64,000 nt of DNA, taken from assembly GCA_019916065.1 (NCBI GenBank), contig CM034242.1, forward strand, positions 44,025,010 to 44,089,009, written 5' to 3'. Below the pieces are notes generated by a model. The model worked only from the letters and a program-made list of their open reading frames with translations. It was not told the DNA's origin and ran no database searches. Below are positions 22,601 through 35,317 of this stretch, piece by piece. Source of the DNA: Vitellaria paradoxa. Its lineage: Eukaryota > Streptophyta > Magnoliopsida > Ericales > Sapotaceae. The translations under genes and the position numbers were made by a program. Within the stretch, counting starts at the first letter, position 1, and each line of letters begins with the position of its first letter.

Positions 22601-24454
22601 TTTTTTTATCTATTTATTATTGTTTACAATTATTTTTGTGATTAGTTGTTTAGATTAGCTAACATACTAAAACTTTTCACATACGAGTAGTAAAAGTGAT
22701 GCATATAATTATTTGTTTGCATATAGCTAAGGAATACATATATATATATATATATATATGAATTATAAAATTGGATCCCTTGTAAAATTACTTGTACCAA
22801 GACTGCCTCACGTAAGAATAAATTAGAATAGAATGTTGATTCTACTTGAACATGTTCATTCTTACTATATATATGCGTATTAAAATGCCATATAGATCTA
22901 ATGTTGTTAAATGTGGTTCTAAGAGAGATAGCAAAGTCATTCTCCCTCTTAAGAGAATCAACAAATAGATCGGATTAATTAATTATATTATTCATGTTTT
23001 TTATTTTAATAAAATAAGAGAAAGATAAAAATTAAAAAACGAGAACAAAGAACATGTGAAATTAAATAGTGGTTGTCATCAATTTTAAGCGTCATAACCA
23101 CCAGTACTCACCATCGACTGTCACCACCACCAATTAATACTCACTCATGATGCACCAGTATCTCTCGCCCACCACCACCATCGTCCCGCAACGACATAGT
23201 TACGTACACATCTTCCATATATAATTATACATAATTATCGTGCATTAAGGTCTTTACATTAAATACAAATAGGGAAGTAGTGCATGCATTAGTGGAGTAG
23301 AAAAAAAAAATTAATAAAATGGGTGCATGGCCTAAGATTCTTGAATGTGCAATTTTTTAAATAGAAAGTCATTGCCTGCAGGGAATGATTAATTGTTCCA
23401 GAAAGCCAATTCCTCCGACTCCATAACCCGAATTATATATATATGAAGAGTAGATTTATATTGTCTGTTATAATGTGTGAAAATTTTTCTTTACAACGTA
23501 CCAAACGCTTCCCATGAGAATAACATATATACAAGAATTGGCACTGTCTTAACAATGTTGACATCTAACTTCCTAAGGAGGCTAGTGGGATTGATTAATT
23601 AGATACACATTGGAACAATGCCATTAACTTTTTGTTCGGCAATAAAAAATACTATTAGAACTGTTTATCACATCAACTACAAAAGCGAATTTTAAGCCTA
23701 CAGAATACAAGAAATTAAAAGTTATGGTTGGAGAAAGTCTCCAACCAAAAAATTGTCCGATGATAAAGTCAAAAAAAGTTTGATAGAATTGTAAAGTAAA
23801 AAGTAATGTAAATAGTTAACAATAGTGAGCATACCTAGATTTTGGAGCTAAGTTCTGTATTTATAGTAAAATATTATAAGTAAATTAATATGTAAATAAT
23901 AGAATTATAATAATTTTATATCTTATATGTATATATTAAAGTACGTGTGTGGCAGTTTATTTTTCCTTTAATGTCTTTCATTCCACATTTAATACTTTTC
24001 ACTTAGCATTAAATGCGCGTGGGATAAATGTGCATCAGGATAGAGATAGAATACAATTTTGAGACCACTTATAAAGAAGCGAACTAACTGAGCCAATTAT
24101 AAAGTAACAAACTCAATTCATTTATTACCATTTTGTATTTATGGTTAGAATCTCGCCAACATAACTTTGCTAGGTGGTGAAACATAACTGCAACAATTTA
24201 TTGATTACTAAACTAACGCCATATACCTTTTAATTGTGATTAGGATAGTGCCATGTGTCCCCAATTATTTTCATACCAAACACTTTTCTTGATAAATAAT
24301 TGAATATGCACATTCAACGCCGTAACTGGCCTGAGAATTTGATAACGTATATTTCATCCTATGAGAGTAGATCATGATATTCTTCAAAATGAATACTATG
24401 CTTCACATATAATAAGCATGGCGCTATAAATATGAATGATATATATATCATATC

Positions 24455-24459
<5 letters not shown>

Positions 24460-24529
<70 letters not shown>
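24460..24529. repeat. (TA)n microsatellite, about 35 units
   Basis: An uninterrupted run of TA dinucleotides that directly adjoins the left end of the AT-rich repeat family copy at 24536. It could extrude a cruciform and its length is likely to be polymorphic. Confidence 0.95.
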
Positions 24530-24534
<5 letters not shown>

Positions 24535-24535
24535 A

Positions 24536-25930
24536 GAGTTTGGTAATGTCGTTGCACCACATAGGATCGAACTTGTACTACAGTTGTAACAAGTGACACC
24601 TAATTACAACTATCTTACATTACGTATGACTAAACTTGCGCTATATGTATGACACGTGTATGGTCATAACACGTGACATTTAATTATATTTATCTTAATT
24701 ATCTTATAATGAGATTAGAATTGTATATAATTACTACTTATTCATCATTTTTAGTTTTATTCAAATTAGAATATTCATGAATATCACTTCATATTTTCAT
24801 TTAATTTACACTTCTATTTATCATATAACTTTTTATTTTTTATTTTATTTGTATTTAAAACATATTCTTATTTTTTATTTTTTTCTATATTTTAATAAAA
24901 TTATTATTTAAATATAATGACTATTATTATTGTTATTAAATAAAATAATAGAAAAAAATTTAGCCTGTTAAATAAAAGTTTTAATAATAATAATAATTAT
25001 TATTATTAAACAAAATAATGCAAAAAAAATATTTAGCACTTTAAATAAAAATTTTAATTTATTAGTATAAATTTATAATTATAATTTTATTAATTTATAA
25101 TTATATAATATAAATAGAATTAGTATTATGCGCTTATTCACAATTTTATGACTTAATTTCTGTTATGTTTGTGACACGTGTATGATTGTGACACGTAACG
25201 TCTAATTATGGTTATCTTAATTATCTTATAGAAAAATTAGTGTTTTACATAATTACTACTTATTCACAAGTTTTAATTTTATTCAAACTAAAATATTCAT
25301 GAACATCACTTGATATTTTTATTTAATTTATACTTCTATTTACCATATAATTCCTTTTTTTAATTTTTATTTAAAATATATTTTTATTTTTTATTTAAAA
25401 TATATTTTTATTTTTTATTTCTTGTATTTTAATAAATTATTAGTTAAAACATAATAAATATTATTATTGTTATTAAACAAAATAAAAAAAAATATTTACC
25501 CTATTAAATAAAGATTTTAATAATAAATATTATTATTAAACAAAATAATGCAAAAAAATAATTAGCCTGTTAAACAAAGATTTTATTTTATTAACATAAA
25601 TTTATAATTATAATTATTTTAATTATAATTATATAATCTAAATAGATTTAGTATTATACATAATTTCTACTTATTCAAAATTTTATTTAAACTAGAATAT
25701 TTATAAATATCACTTGATATTTTTATTTAATCTATACTTCTATTTATCATATAAATTTTTTTTTAATTTTTTATGATTTAATAAATTATTGTTTAAAAAT
25801 AATAAATATAATAATTATTATTATCATTAAATAAAATAATACAAAAAAATAATTAACCTATTAAATAAAAATGTTAATTTATTAACAAGTAATATGACCT
25901 TTACTATTTTTATCATTATACAAAATAAGT
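24536..25930 (+). repeat. AT-rich dispersed repeat family, copies 2 and 3 in tandem
   Basis: The unit at 5420-6160 recurs here from TAGAGTTTGGTAATGTCG. It starts again at about 25140-25240 (GTGACACGTGTATGATTGTG then TTAGTGTTTTACATAATTAC) and again at about 25640. The common skeleton is an ACACGT-rich head, TTATCTTAATTATCTTATA, CTACTTATTCA, ATTCAAACTAGAATATTCA, ATATCACTTGATATTTTTAT, then TTATTAAACAAAATAATGCA. Period is about 400-415 bp. No protein coding. Confidence 0.6.
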
Positions 25931-26929
25931 GATATATTTTAAATCAAATTGTAATATTATTTTTTAGAATTATATATATTGTAATATTATTTATTAAAAA
26001 ATATCAAACAATATTAGAAATTAATTGGCAATGGATAAACCAATCGAATTGAAGTGCCAGCCGCTTAAACTTTTATTGGATTTGGACTTTCAATTCGATC
26101 AAAATAGTATTATAATTAGAATAAGATAGGATTTCAAAATGTATTTTAATTTAAATAAAATATAGCTCTTTTGTATGCAAAATCTATAAATAGATACCAA
26201 GACGTCTTTTCTTTCAAATTTATTGGAGACTTTTTATTATGATAATTTTTTCAAATTTATTGGAGACTTTTTATTATGATAATTTTCTCATCGACTTTGC
26301 AATTTATTAGGTACGTACTTAAATTTTAATTTTTTAAAGTTGTTATATGTAATTGATATATATTTTGTAAATTTTTATATGTAAGTGCTATTATTCTTTA
26401 ATTTTTTTGATATATAAATTGTTTAACTATATGAATAAGTGCTGTTATATTTCAATCTTTCTGATTTTTTTCTTTTTCTTTTATTCATTAGAATTTAAAT
26501 TTAATTGAATTAATGCTATTGATAGTATCAATATTTTAATTTATTTTACATTCACTATTTGATTGAATTTGCATAAATATTAATATATATTACTTTCAGA
26601 TATATTTCTGTAGTTTAATTATTTTAGTATGGTAGTATACTCAATTTAAGCAATAATATAATAAATTTGTACATTGCACGGGTGAGCATGATAGTATACT
26701 CAATTAAAGTATATAATATAATAAATTTATACATCGTACAAGTTATATCATTAATATATATGAATTTATGTGTAAAACGGGAATAACGTAACTCTCTAGT
26801 GGCTTATACAAACTGGATGTGCTAGGACTCGAAGCTCCTATACATGACATTATTTAAGAAGGTTGTGCGGCTTCCTAAAAAATCCTTTAATTAATAATTA
26901 ACGTAAAGGACATGCACAGAGGCGTCGTC

Positions 26930-26967
<38 letters not shown>

Positions 26968-28497
26968 ACTCAACCATGTTTAATAAACAAAGTACAATTA
27001 ATCCACTATATATGTATAGTTAGATACATGAACTATATATAACACAATCTGTATGTACTAGATTAATAAAAGCCTAACTAAATAATTAGTTAACATCTAT
27101 AAATGGCTAGCATTAAATTTAAACAAAATCAGCCAAGCAAATGGCATAAGGAATGGAACGTGCTTTGCTGCTAGCTAGTTGTTGGTTGTTGCTGAGACCA
27201 ATTGAAGCTGCTCAAATTAAGTACTGGTTCTTGGAGGAGATTTTGAATTAGTAGTGTATATATAGTTTTTAAATAATGACAGTCATTGTTATGTAACATT
27301 TTGAACAGCTAGTGATCATGAATTATTGAAATTAAAAATAAATTTTAAAAATTAACTAAATCAAATTTAAAATCTAAAATTTAATATAAATATAAACATA
27401 AGACATATTCATGACACTTCTTAAAAGAAAAATGTCATATATATCATTCCTTACTTGTGTCATATTTCAATTTTTTAGATAACGCACTCATTTAAATGTT
27501 TTATTAATTAATTATATTTCAAAAATTGGTATCAAACTTATTTAACATATCTATTATTTTTATTTAAAAGAAAATAGACACTTTTAACAGATGGGTTGTC
27601 TCCACCACTTAAATGTGCTGTGTGTTTTATTTTATTTTACTTATGATATGTCTATTATTATTTTCTAAATTACACACTTATTAATGAATAATTAGAAAAT
27701 ACATATCTATTACATGTGTTTATGTGCCCTACCTTTTTAAATTATCGTATTACTATCTTTATTATTTTTAATTTTTTAATTCGCCCACTCTTTGAAGATT
27801 AAAAAAAAAGCATGTGTCTGTTGATTAGATAGTTATACGTATTTTTATCATTTTTAATTATTTTATTGATGTATTTATTATTTAATTTTTTAAATCAAGC
27901 AGTTTTTTAATGCTTAAAAAATAAGTATCTGTCACTTAGATGAAAATTTTGTCCTCCTTTTTTCTTTAATTATCTTACCAGAAAGCAAGAAACAATAAAA
28001 AAAAAAAAAAAAACACTATCCGTTTACAATGTTCACATAACCAGGTGATTAATGTGAAGTACTTGGCAATATAAATTAATTGTTTAATCACTCAAAGCAA
28101 ACAGACCACCTCTTTATGTAATTGATGCTTAATCAAATTTTGATTTCATCAAACACAAAATAATAATAATAATAATAATAAATAAATAAATAAAACATTA
28201 ATACCATGATAATTTAAAAAAAAAATTAATTTTAATTCACTATCACAAGCAGCACAACGTAATATAATTAGTCATTATTTTATACTTTAATAAAATATAA
28301 AAAATAATAATTAGAATTTCATTTTAATGTAAGTATATATTATTTACACACACGAGTTTTAAAATATGAAACATGTCTATGCGAATTACTTTTTAATAGT
28401 GTATCAAAATTGAATTCTAAGATTAATCATTGACAAAGTCAAAAATTTAAAGACCAGACAGGAAGGAAATATTTATCTGTTTTTAATGCATTTTTAT

Positions 28498-28500
<3 letters not shown>

Positions 28501-28539
<39 letters not shown>
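28501..28539. repeat. (GA)n microsatellite
   Basis: About 19 GA units, 300 bp upstream of the FAF-like start codon. A second tract of opposite sense, (CT)n at 28709-28732, lies in the probable 5' leader. Confidence 0.95.
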
Positions 28540-28545
<6 letters not shown>

Positions 28546-28836
28546 CCTCTAAATGTAATTACTTTAAATTACATCTAAGACCTCACGAGGGTTTCGTTTG
28601 ATACGTGGGTGCAGCCTTGCCCGTTGGGGACATGTCTTCTGGTTTTTTGTGCCAATGGCTTGTCGATTACTATGAAGCAAAACTCACTCGCGCCCACTGT
28701 ACACTACTCTCTCTCTCTCTCTCTCTCTCTGTGTGCAAATATAGACTCCATTGGTGCCCCACCAGACCTCATACATACCATTTCTAAGTCTTGCTCTTCT
28801 TAAGTTTACTCATTTTTCTCCTTTCACCCCAAGGCT

Positions 28837-29334
28837 ATGGCGTCTTACACTTACACTAGCCTCAAGGACTTGTTAGCCCCAACACCACCCGGTCCTAAGC
28901 TCACTCCCTCATCTCCTTCCCCAATGCTTCCTCTTGAAACCAACATAAAAAATATCAGTGAGAAAATCAACCTCATCGTCAACCCTGATGGTCGTGATCA
29001 TCATGATGGGAAGAAGGATGATCTACATGGTTGCATTTACAACAAGAGATCTTGGGAAGATCACAAGGGAAGGCTCTTTCCTCCTCCCCTTTCTTGCTTG
29101 AAATTCACCAAATTTGGTGTCCCTTTTGTGTACTTCAGATACGATGAGAGCTCGCGCAATTTCGTCCGCGAGGAGACGAGGATTCCGGCCAAGAACCAAA
29201 CTTTTTTGCTTAGAGAGGAGGAGGAGGAGGTGATGGAGGAAGTAGTGGAGGAGGAGGTGATGGAGGAAGTAGTGGAGGAGGATGAATATGAAGCTGATGA
29301 TGAGAAGGAAGTGGTGGAGGAGATTGATGAGTAG
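28837..29334 (+). CDS. FANTASTIC FOUR (FAF)-like protein
   Basis: A single-exon gene of 165 residues, the only gene on the plus strand. The start MASYTYTSLKDLL is the first ATG after a (CT)n leader. Residues 79-127 (RLFPPPLSCLKF.., FVYFRYDESSRNFVREETRI, then P..N..FLLRE) match the layout of the plant FAF domain: F-PPPL, then an aromatic/arginine strand, then a V-R-E-x-R-I-P strand. FAF proteins in Arabidopsis affect shoot-meristem size through the WUSCHEL/CLAVATA loop; distant FAF-like members are less understood. The C-terminal 40 residues are almost all Glu, Val, Met and Asp, and contain an exact 9-residue duplication EEEVMEEVV from a 27-bp DNA repeat. There is no signal peptide or membrane segment. 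Family assignment is from pattern memory; the exact orthologue is uncertain. Confidence 0.7.
   Translation: MASYTYTSLKDLLAPTPPGPKLTPSSPSPMLPLETNIKNISEKINLIVNPDGRDHHDGKKDDLHGCIYNKRSWEDHKGRLFPPPLSCLKFTKFGVPFVYFRYDESSRNFVREETRIPAKNQTFLLREEEEEVMEEVVEEEVMEEVVEEDEYEADDEKEVVEEIDE
29221..29274 (+). repeat. In-frame 27-bp tandem duplication in the FAF-like gene
   Basis: Two identical adjacent 27-bp copies (29221-29247, 29248-29274), each encoding EEEVMEEVV in the acidic tail. Being exact and in frame, it is probably recent and may vary between alleles. Confidence 0.95.
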
Positions 29335-29742
29335 GGTTTATAATGCTTTGTCTGTGTCTTTTTTGTGTTTGTTGATCTCCTTTTTAGTCTTTCAAAAAAA
29401 ACTTTGTTTGTTATATAGATCAGTTTCTTGAACAAATGCATGATTTCTATTTAAGTAATTAAAGTTTATGTATTTCTGCTGTACTTGGTGGCTGCAGATC
29501 GATTATGTCTACCTGGTTGGCTTTGTCAAGCTCTTCCCAGTGGATGTGAATGGCATTACCTTGGAAAATAGAACAAATAGAAAAAAAAAATTGAAAAAAA
29601 AAATATCATTTTTTTCAAATCTTTTTCAATGGATCTTTTATTAATGAAACACCCACTTGTGGTTGGAGAAATATCTAAAAAATAAATAATGCGAGAAAAA
29701 AGTCCAAGCCTGCAAAAAAATAATAATAATAATAATAAAATG

Positions 29743-29991
29743 TTAGGTTGTGGGTTGTGCTTTAAAAAAAAAAAGAAAAAACGAATCAGCTTTAGCAAAA
29801 CAAAAACCGTGGATTATAGCAGAAAGTTCACTCCCATCTAACCTCTCACAGTCCCACAAACGTGACAAATCCTCGCCCGGAAAACCCTCAAAGATCAACC
29901 ACTGCCCTCTAATCCTTGCCAAGGCACTTGTTACTTGATTAAAACCTTCTCGGTATTGAAGTTGTGCTGACATAGGCAGTGTTTCGCTCAA
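29743..29991 (-). pseudogene. Possible relic of a LINE-type RNase H C-terminus
   Basis: The minus-strand ORF reads YREGFNQVTSALARIRGQW and on to LSRLWDCERLDGSE. This resembles the closing part of the RNase H-like domain found at the end of many plant LINE proteins (YREGNxVADALAK..., ...LSxLLxxD..G). The Asp of the usual ADALAK is missing (TSALAR). No reverse transcriptase is next to it. The alternative is chance similarity. Confidence 0.35.
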
Positions 29992-29999
29992 TTTCTCAT

Positions 30000-31070
30000 T
30001 TCGTCTTGAGATAATTAAATTTATTTTGTTAACTGACTATTAGTAGCATCTCTGATATATGATCTAAATAATATTCAAATTTAGCAAAATTTTCTTGATT
30101 TCAAAAATGCAGTTAAGGTAAATAGCAAGTCACACTGGATTTTTCCAAACAAAGGATTCTCTACAAATAAGGCAATATATTCATAGATTTAACTATTTTC
30201 AAAGAACTAGTGACTGGTTTGAAGGGTAAATTGTTTTTATGTGGTCACCTTATTCATAATGGAAACAGGTTAATTATTTTGCTTCTAAACATACTTAGTG
30301 AGCTTTCAGGTCTATCAAAACTTTCATCACTTTGCGAAAAAAGTATAAAAGATTGTTCTAAGTCCAGAAAAATACTATAAGATTATTTTTAGAGTTTTTG
30401 GTTTGCAAGAAGAATGCGATCGCTTGCTACCTAGGGAGAGAGAGTTTGAGCGAACACCAATTTAATAGCTTTTTGAACTGCATTTTGGAAGTTCTTTGCA
30501 TTTAGAATAGGGTTTTCAAAAGAGAAAAATATATTCAGAGATTAAAGCATGCATTTAATTATTCAAGAGATCTAAATTTTTTCTCTCTCTTAACCAACAA
30601 CGTACGCTTTTACATTTTGTATGTATTAGTAATCCGAAAGAGTTCAGATTTGTATACCGTGAATTTGATTGGATGGATTTAGCGTAGACTAATATTGTAG
30701 ATTCAGTGATAACCGTAGATATGTTAAGTTTTTAAGGATTTAAAGAATATTCTTATTATTAGGATTTAGGTGTATCGTGAATTCTAATAAAACGCATCAA
30801 CAACATAAGTTCGTGAATTCGAGTTTATTGAGAGTTTGAAACTTTATAATTCATTTGTAATTCAGTGAATAGACTCAAATTTTTTTTTTTCCTTTGGATT
30901 TTTTCTCATTAAAACTTGTATCCTTCACATTATTACTTGAATATTTGCATTGTTGATTATCTAACGTGTCCAAAATCTTCAATTTGAATGCAAAATTCTT
31001 CTGTCCTATAATTGTTTGAGCAAAAATCCTTTGAGATGCCCAGATAGATGATTTAGATTAGATGGTTCTT
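30000..31070 (+). repeat. LTR-like dispersed repeat, copy 2, with flanks
   Basis: From about 30290 to 30960 it parallels the stretch at 22005-22600 (see that entry). The shared block GGATTTAGCGTAGACTA lies near 30676. Downstream of both copies is a run of T's followed by a CTCATTAAAACTTGTATC or TTGTTAAATCTTATATCTC phrase. No ORF survives. The outer 300 bp on the left show nothing recognisable. Confidence 0.4.
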
Positions 31071-31428
31071 TAGGCTCCGTTTGGAGTAAGAAAAATTAAA
31101 ATAAATTGAGATAAAATGTGATTTGGAATTAATTTTAGCGTCTTTTTTTTATGAAAAGTTTGAAATGTGGGAACGGTTTTTCAAATTCGTTCCCACGGAT
31201 TCACAAAAATTCACAAAAAATAGCGACAATGGTACTCGTTTGAAAGCTTTCAACACGAATAATATGATTGTATAAAAAATTTACACATTCAGTTAACCTA
31301 TTTCCAAATTTTTTATTTTTTTAGCGAAATATTAAAATTTTTTAAAATTAATAATAATGAAAAAATTAGAGATAGACGAAGTTGTTAAAAATTTATAGAG
31401 GTTGTTCATTTGGTCAAACGGGCCTTAA
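31071..31428. mobile_element. MITE-like element with GGCTCCGTTTGGA end
   Basis: The left end TTTAGGCTCCGTTTGGAGTA and the reverse complement of the right end TTAAGGCCCGTTTGACCAAA share a degenerate inverted end. Its first 60 bp (GTTTGGAGTAAGAAAAATTA...) match the reverse complement of the right end of the element at 52658-52825, so the two probably belong to one family. Interior AT-rich, no ORF. Confidence 0.45.
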
Positions 31429-31429
31429 T

Positions 31430-34400
31430 GTGGCATGGCCTTCAGTGAACGTGTATCTTTCTATTTTAGTTGGAGGTTTCTGTGGCTATATATGATGCCT
31501 CGGATGGCCCGTATGCCTAATTTTCTGTAATTTGCCCCTATTTGGGATTTGTCCTCAGGTAGGCTGTATTTGCCTTTGTTTTTTTTCCTTCTTTATATAT
31601 AATATATGCATATATATATATATATATATATCACCTTCCAAAACGAAGAAAAGAAAGACATAAAAAAAGAGAGAAAATTTGTCATTGCAATTCTCCAAGG
31701 TTATTTTTTGTTTCCTCAAAGTTCGTAATACCTCAAGTTTTAAGCACCAACCTGAAAGTATACTTCATATATTTCATTACTTTTGAGATAGAGGACTATT
31801 CAAATGGATGGCAATAAGGTTTTTACTCGTAATTGGATATTTTTTTATGTACATGCTGGTTCACAGTTCTTGGCTGCTTTGTAGTTTCAGTAGTTTTGGA
31901 TCTTGTGCCATATGATGAAGTTCTTTAATTCATATGATATGACTGTTTGGAACATTTTTGCCTCCTCATTTTGCTAGCTAGAGTTCTTGTCACCATCACA
32001 AGTGTAACATACAACTAGATTTAACAAGTTGATTAACTCAGTTGATTAGAGTTCATAATTTTTTCTGTAATGTCATATGTTCGGAGTTCTTTTTTGATGA
32101 GTACAATAAATAAGCGTTGTAAGCTTGAATAAGCGTTGTAAGCTTGAGTAAGCTTATTTATTTTTTAAATCGTAGTAATTCTTTGGGGGTAGATTCAAAC
32201 CCTACATCCAATTGAATTTTTTACATATGTGTTAAGAGAATAATACGTGCAATACTGATTAAATGAGATTAATTTTCTCCTGAGGTATAATCTGACAAAA
32301 AAATTTTCTGACTAATTCACCTTTTTTTTAATATATCACAATTAAACTCATGACAATTCCAAATTATGCGACGAAGAAGTCACAAATGGAACGTGTTTCA
32401 ATTATTATATAAATTCATAAGATAAAGAGTAATGGAACCAAACCAATTAATAAATCTAGGACTGGAACAGAAACCATCTAAATTAAGAGATCCTTGTGAA
32501 ATTTAAATTTAAAAATAGAACCATCATAGGCCGAAGTTTAAATTTATTTCAATGCAAAAAATTTATTTGAAACAAGAGTAAAAATATTTTTCAATACATT
32601 AAAAAAAAAACAAACAAACAGAACCTAAGTAAAAAGATAATTTTGAGTTTGATAAACCAAGTAGCTACATTAGTGGTGTTTGAATGGTAAACAAAAAAGT
32701 GGTTATAAAATCCTGCCCCCTACTTTACTACTAACAGCTGCTTGAAGTGGTTTTTTCTTACTTGTTTTCCTTTTAAGAACTTTCCCTTCGAATTATCCTC
32801 TATTATAGCTAAAGATCGCAAGAGTTGTATTCCCAGTTAAAAAAAAAAAAAATTTGATTGGAGAAAATTAAAAAATTTGATAAAAACTGAATTTTTTTGG
32901 TAAACCAAAAGATAAGGTGAAAAATTTAAAGAAAACAAAAATAAAAAGAACTTAGTGAAAACAAAAATAATTAATTAATTAATTAAGAAGCTCAAAGAAG
33001 AAACATATCATCAGTACTAATTTAGTGGTCAAATTAATAGCCGTCAACACACCCAAGTATACAAGCACAATTGGTGGACTAAAAAATATTAAAAATTTTT
33101 AAAAATTTCTAAAAATCGTGTTTTTTTTATTTTATTGGATGAATTATAAATTTACAAATTATCTCATTTTACCTCGCTTTTTGTCATTCTAAATTTTCAA
33201 AAGTGAAACTAGATACACTAGGACCGTACCCATAGAGTGAAAAATGGTTTCTGGTCCTGGCCGCCGGCCCCCATGCATTCTCTCTGATCTGAAGCAAGCC
33301 ACCTATTACTTACATAGACATATTGTCCGCTATATATTGACTATCGTTGTCTTGATGAAGCTTGACCTAGGCAATCCCTCTGCTTAACAAAGGATTTCTA
33401 TCCGAGTTTGAGTCGTTGAAGTCACTGAACAACCAAACCCTCATCGTCCTTCGTGGGTTTTGGAAGGACAACCATCATCCACAACAGGCTGAACTTCATC
33501 ACCAAGATCGGCACTCTGTGGAGTCTTGGGATCAAGTAAGTTGGTTTTTTGGGGACAATTTTTTTTTTATATGATTTTTTAATTGAAATTAAATTTCTTC
33601 AATTCATTTGTTAATTTTATAGCATGTCTTTCACGTATACATATATATATATATATAATATTAAACAATTGAAAATTAATCTACGTTCGGGTGAAAAATA
33701 ATTCACCTATAATTGAATTTTTTATTTGTAAATATTTTTTAAAAAAATTAGAAACATGTATAAAGATAACCAAACAAAAGAAAAAAAAATCAAATCAAAT
33801 TAAAAAAAAAAAGCATAAGATGAAAAAAAAAATAAAAAACTTACTGCTAATTAGAAATAAGTCATGGTTAGCAAACGGAATCCCTTAATTTGGCACACCA
33901 AAAGGTAGTCGAACACAAAAAGAAAACAAAGAATAGTCAGCTTTTCTCATGCTACTTTTTCGTTTTATATTTTTTTATTAAAATATAATTTTCTTTGTTT
34001 TGATATTTTTTCGACATTTTAATCACATTTCAAAAATTATATATATAAAAGTGCTTAAAAATAAAAAAAATTATGTACAAAAAAAATTAACTTTTTTTTT
34101 TTAACTCGTATGTATAAGTTCTTATATTTTCAAGTATTTTTTTTATAATTTTATTTTATAAATATGAACAACATAACCAAAAGTTACCAATTAAAAAAAT
34201 TAAAGTTTTAGGGGGAAAAAAGAAAAGAAAAGTCACAAAAAATGTAAAAAGTAAATAAATAAATAAACCGGCTTGTTATTACCAAACTAAAGCCCAAGGA
34301 GTTGCATGGAATGCACGTGTCCCTGCACGGGATGACGAGCAGCTCGAGGCCGCGGATTTTGAAAGGTTTAATTTGAATTATCTCTATCTTCATTTCTATG

Positions 34401-35317
34401 TCCATGATTGAGAGACTTGAGTAATCCACAGAGATTTCAATATTTGAAGTAACACCTGGGATCATCAATGGAAACGTAACGGGAGAGAAGGTCAAGGGTT
34501 GGCGATCATATTGACATTCAAAAGATTTGTAAACACATCTGCTATATTTGTGAAATAGTTCTATAAAACGAAATCGGCACTCGGCAAAATTGTCCTATAA
34601 ACCCAAATGGTTCGTTTCAAGGATAAAACAGCCAGTGAATTTAAAAGAAAAGCTAGCTAGGTGCCACCTTTGTCACAGTGAAATGCATCCTACGGCTAAA
34701 GATCTTGGATCTGGACATCGCTCAGCTGGGAACAACAAGATCGGGGCCATTAATTAAAATCCAAGAGTGTAGATACATTCAATTCTTTTCAATCCAAAAA
34801 AAATATAAACTTGTCTGAACCATTAAATTTTAATTCAACGGCCCTCCGACAACCAGGCCCTCCGACAACCAGTCAGTGCGTTGACATCGCTTTCAACCTC
34901 CCCCATTTCAAAGATCTTTACTCAAGCCACGCAAAACCATTCATCTCAACAAAGATCCAGATCATGCCAAATACAACAGCGCTACATAAACATCAAATAG
35001 ATTCATGAACATATTACTACTCGAACATCACGGTTTAAGTTGAGGTAAAACATCATATGTCAAAGACAGCCACCTCTTCAAGAACTGAGTTACTAAGATG
35101 ATGGAGTATATTACGCAAATCAAATTATACTCTCTAAATTATTGTGGCAAAACAGAGACAAATATGCATGATAAAGTAAAACAGAAAGCGGCTTGATCAC
35201 CGGTTGGGATAAGGATTCAGACAGTCTTCATTTCATATACAGGAATATGTCATCTTTTGTACACCAGATCAACGAGCCGTTGCTCGTAAAACCCTAAATC
35301 AATTTTTATACCCATCA
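31430..35317. other. Intergenic, no gene supported
   Basis: Mostly AT-rich. Noted items: a 20-bp phrase AATAAGCGTTGTAAGCTTG twice in tandem near 32109-32148; an exact 17-bp tandem GGCCCTCCGACAACCAG at 34840-34873; poly-A runs at 33780-33835; and a more complex patch at 33240-33540 with short open frames (one reading TTIIHNRLNFITKIGTLWSL) but no start, no splice logic and no recognised family. The last 200 bases are probably VAMP727 3' UTR. Confidence 0.45.

Larger units (their letters stand above)
21180..28600. other. Gene-free, repeat-rich intergenic region
   Basis: No exon structure is supported in 7.4 kb. Recognisable pieces are the LTR-like stretch (22005-22600), the (TA)n tract (24460-24529), the AT-rich repeat family copies (24536-25930), a 37-bp tandem duplication near 26214-26288 (ATTGGAGACTTTTTATTATG twice), and (GA)n tracts at 26935-26962 and 28501-28539. 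A minus-strand stretch at 27175-27250 reads LLQEPVLNLSSFNWSQQQ before a stop, which might be a gene relic, but it has no upstream exon. Confidence 0.5.

Noticed and set aside
24460..24529. Replication origin or scaffold attachment signal at the (TA)n tract
   Set aside because: An AT microsatellite alone is not evidence for either; annotated only as a microsatellite.
27175..27250. Minus-strand LLQEPVLNLSSFNWSQQQ followed by a stop, like a transcription-factor tail
   Set aside because: No splice acceptor or upstream exon; 25 residues of low-complexity sequence are not enough.
29061..29441. 126-aa minus-strand ORF rich in Ser/Thr
   Set aside because: It is the complement of the GAG-rich acidic tail of the FAF-like gene.
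33240..33540. Coding-looking patch ending in a GTAAG donor-like string
   Set aside because: Short open frames exist (one reads TTIIHNRLNFITKIGTLWSL), but there is no start codon, acceptor or partner exon and no family I can name.
34208..34495. 95-aa minus-strand ORF in a GC-richer patch
   Set aside because: No recognisable domain, no neighbouring exons, and the composition is mixed; left unannotated.
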